A stretch of DNA of 37,305 nucleotides. Source: a virus. Within the stretch, counting starts at the first letter, position 1, and each line of letters begins with the position of its first letter. Below are positions 37,200-37,305 of this stretch, piece by piece. The stretch is from IMG/VR virus record IMGVR_UViG_3300011430_000026, positions 1 to 37,305 of that record; one strand, written 5' to 3'. The translations under genes were made by a program, and so were the position numbers. The notes below the pieces were generated by a model. That model worked only from the letters and a program-made list of their open reading frames with translations, was not told the origin of the DNA and ran no database searches.

Positions 37200-37305
37200 A
37201 TGACTGATCCAATTCCACTCGCTGATGTGATTGCCCACCTTCTAGCCGCAGAGGGACAAGGCTCACTCGCGCCTGATGATCCGTGGCCTGTCTCGGTGGG
37301 ATTTC
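37200..37305 (+). CDS. tail-terminator/minor capsid-like protein (partial, 5' end)
   Basis: ATG 37200 immediately follows the preceding TGA, and the frame stays open to the window's end (35 residues). The start, with LADVIAHLLAAEGQGSL and then VSVGF, resembles the N-terminus of minor capsid or tail terminator proteins that follow gp10-like genes. Only the beginning is seen, so the assignment is tentative. Confidence 0.5.
   Translation, partial: MTDPIPLADVIAHLLAAEGQGSLAPDDPWPVSVGF

Overview
The window is a stretch of a tailed double-stranded DNA phage (or prophage) genome. Essentially every gene is on the + strand, tightly packed and often overlapping by 4 bases (ATGA or GTGA). The head-gene set is recognisable: terminase small subunit, terminase large subunit, a DUF1073-type portal, a Mu F-like minor head protein, a DUF2213 prohead protease with a scaffold-like tail, a decoration-like protein, an HK97/encapsulin-fold capsid protein, connector and head-closure proteins, an HK97 gp10-like protein and the start of a tail-terminator-like gene. 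All three standard stop codons are used, with ATG, GTG and some TTG starts. The host cannot be named from the sequence. Many genes lack a clear Shine-Dalgarno sequence, and several proteins carry Sec or lipoprotein signals, which fits a diderm host; a Verrucomicrobiota-like host is only a weak guess. No integrase, repressor, replication gene, tRNA or CRISPR array was seen, so lifestyle is undetermined.

Layout. 1-2480: the end of a DUF932 protein, then small, mostly unknown proteins. 2455-3352: a short fold-type II PLP enzyme and a cysteine-rich microprotein. 3384-8015: the packaging block, with small terminase, a coiled-coil protein, large terminase, a small protein, and an N4/N6 DNA methyltransferase. 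The two proteins flanking the large terminase end in nearly the same zinc-knuckle-like tail. 8012-9682: small membrane, lipoprotein and cysteine-rich genes, with two apparent one-base frame disruptions and a terminator. 9692-11399: nucleotide metabolism (ThyX and a MazG/Nmad1-like protein). 12029-15934: portal, a GNAT-like/2-oxoglutarate hydroxylase fusion, and the MuF protein.

15946-31768 is about 16 kb of accessory DNA lying between MuF and the prohead protease. Its first half (16864-22465) is a glycan cassette: a GT11 fucosyltransferase-like enzyme, two FkbM methyltransferases, three GT-A glycosyltransferases and another SAM methyltransferase, with small membrane proteins between them. After a strong terminator, the second half (22930-31768) holds membrane proteins and a run of adhesin- or tail-fibre-like proteins. 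Most of these begin with a cleavable Sec signal peptide, which is unusual for virion proteins. The block ends with a protein made of two tandem 135-residue domains. From 31808 onward the head and connector genes resume, interrupted by a DUF115/MptE-like gene at 35814.

Across the window an exact 8-mer, AGATAATA, sits 5-9 bases before eight start codons. In six cases it also encodes the upstream gene's final Arg codon and TAA stop. It is the best candidate here for a phage-specific expression or gene-boundary signal.
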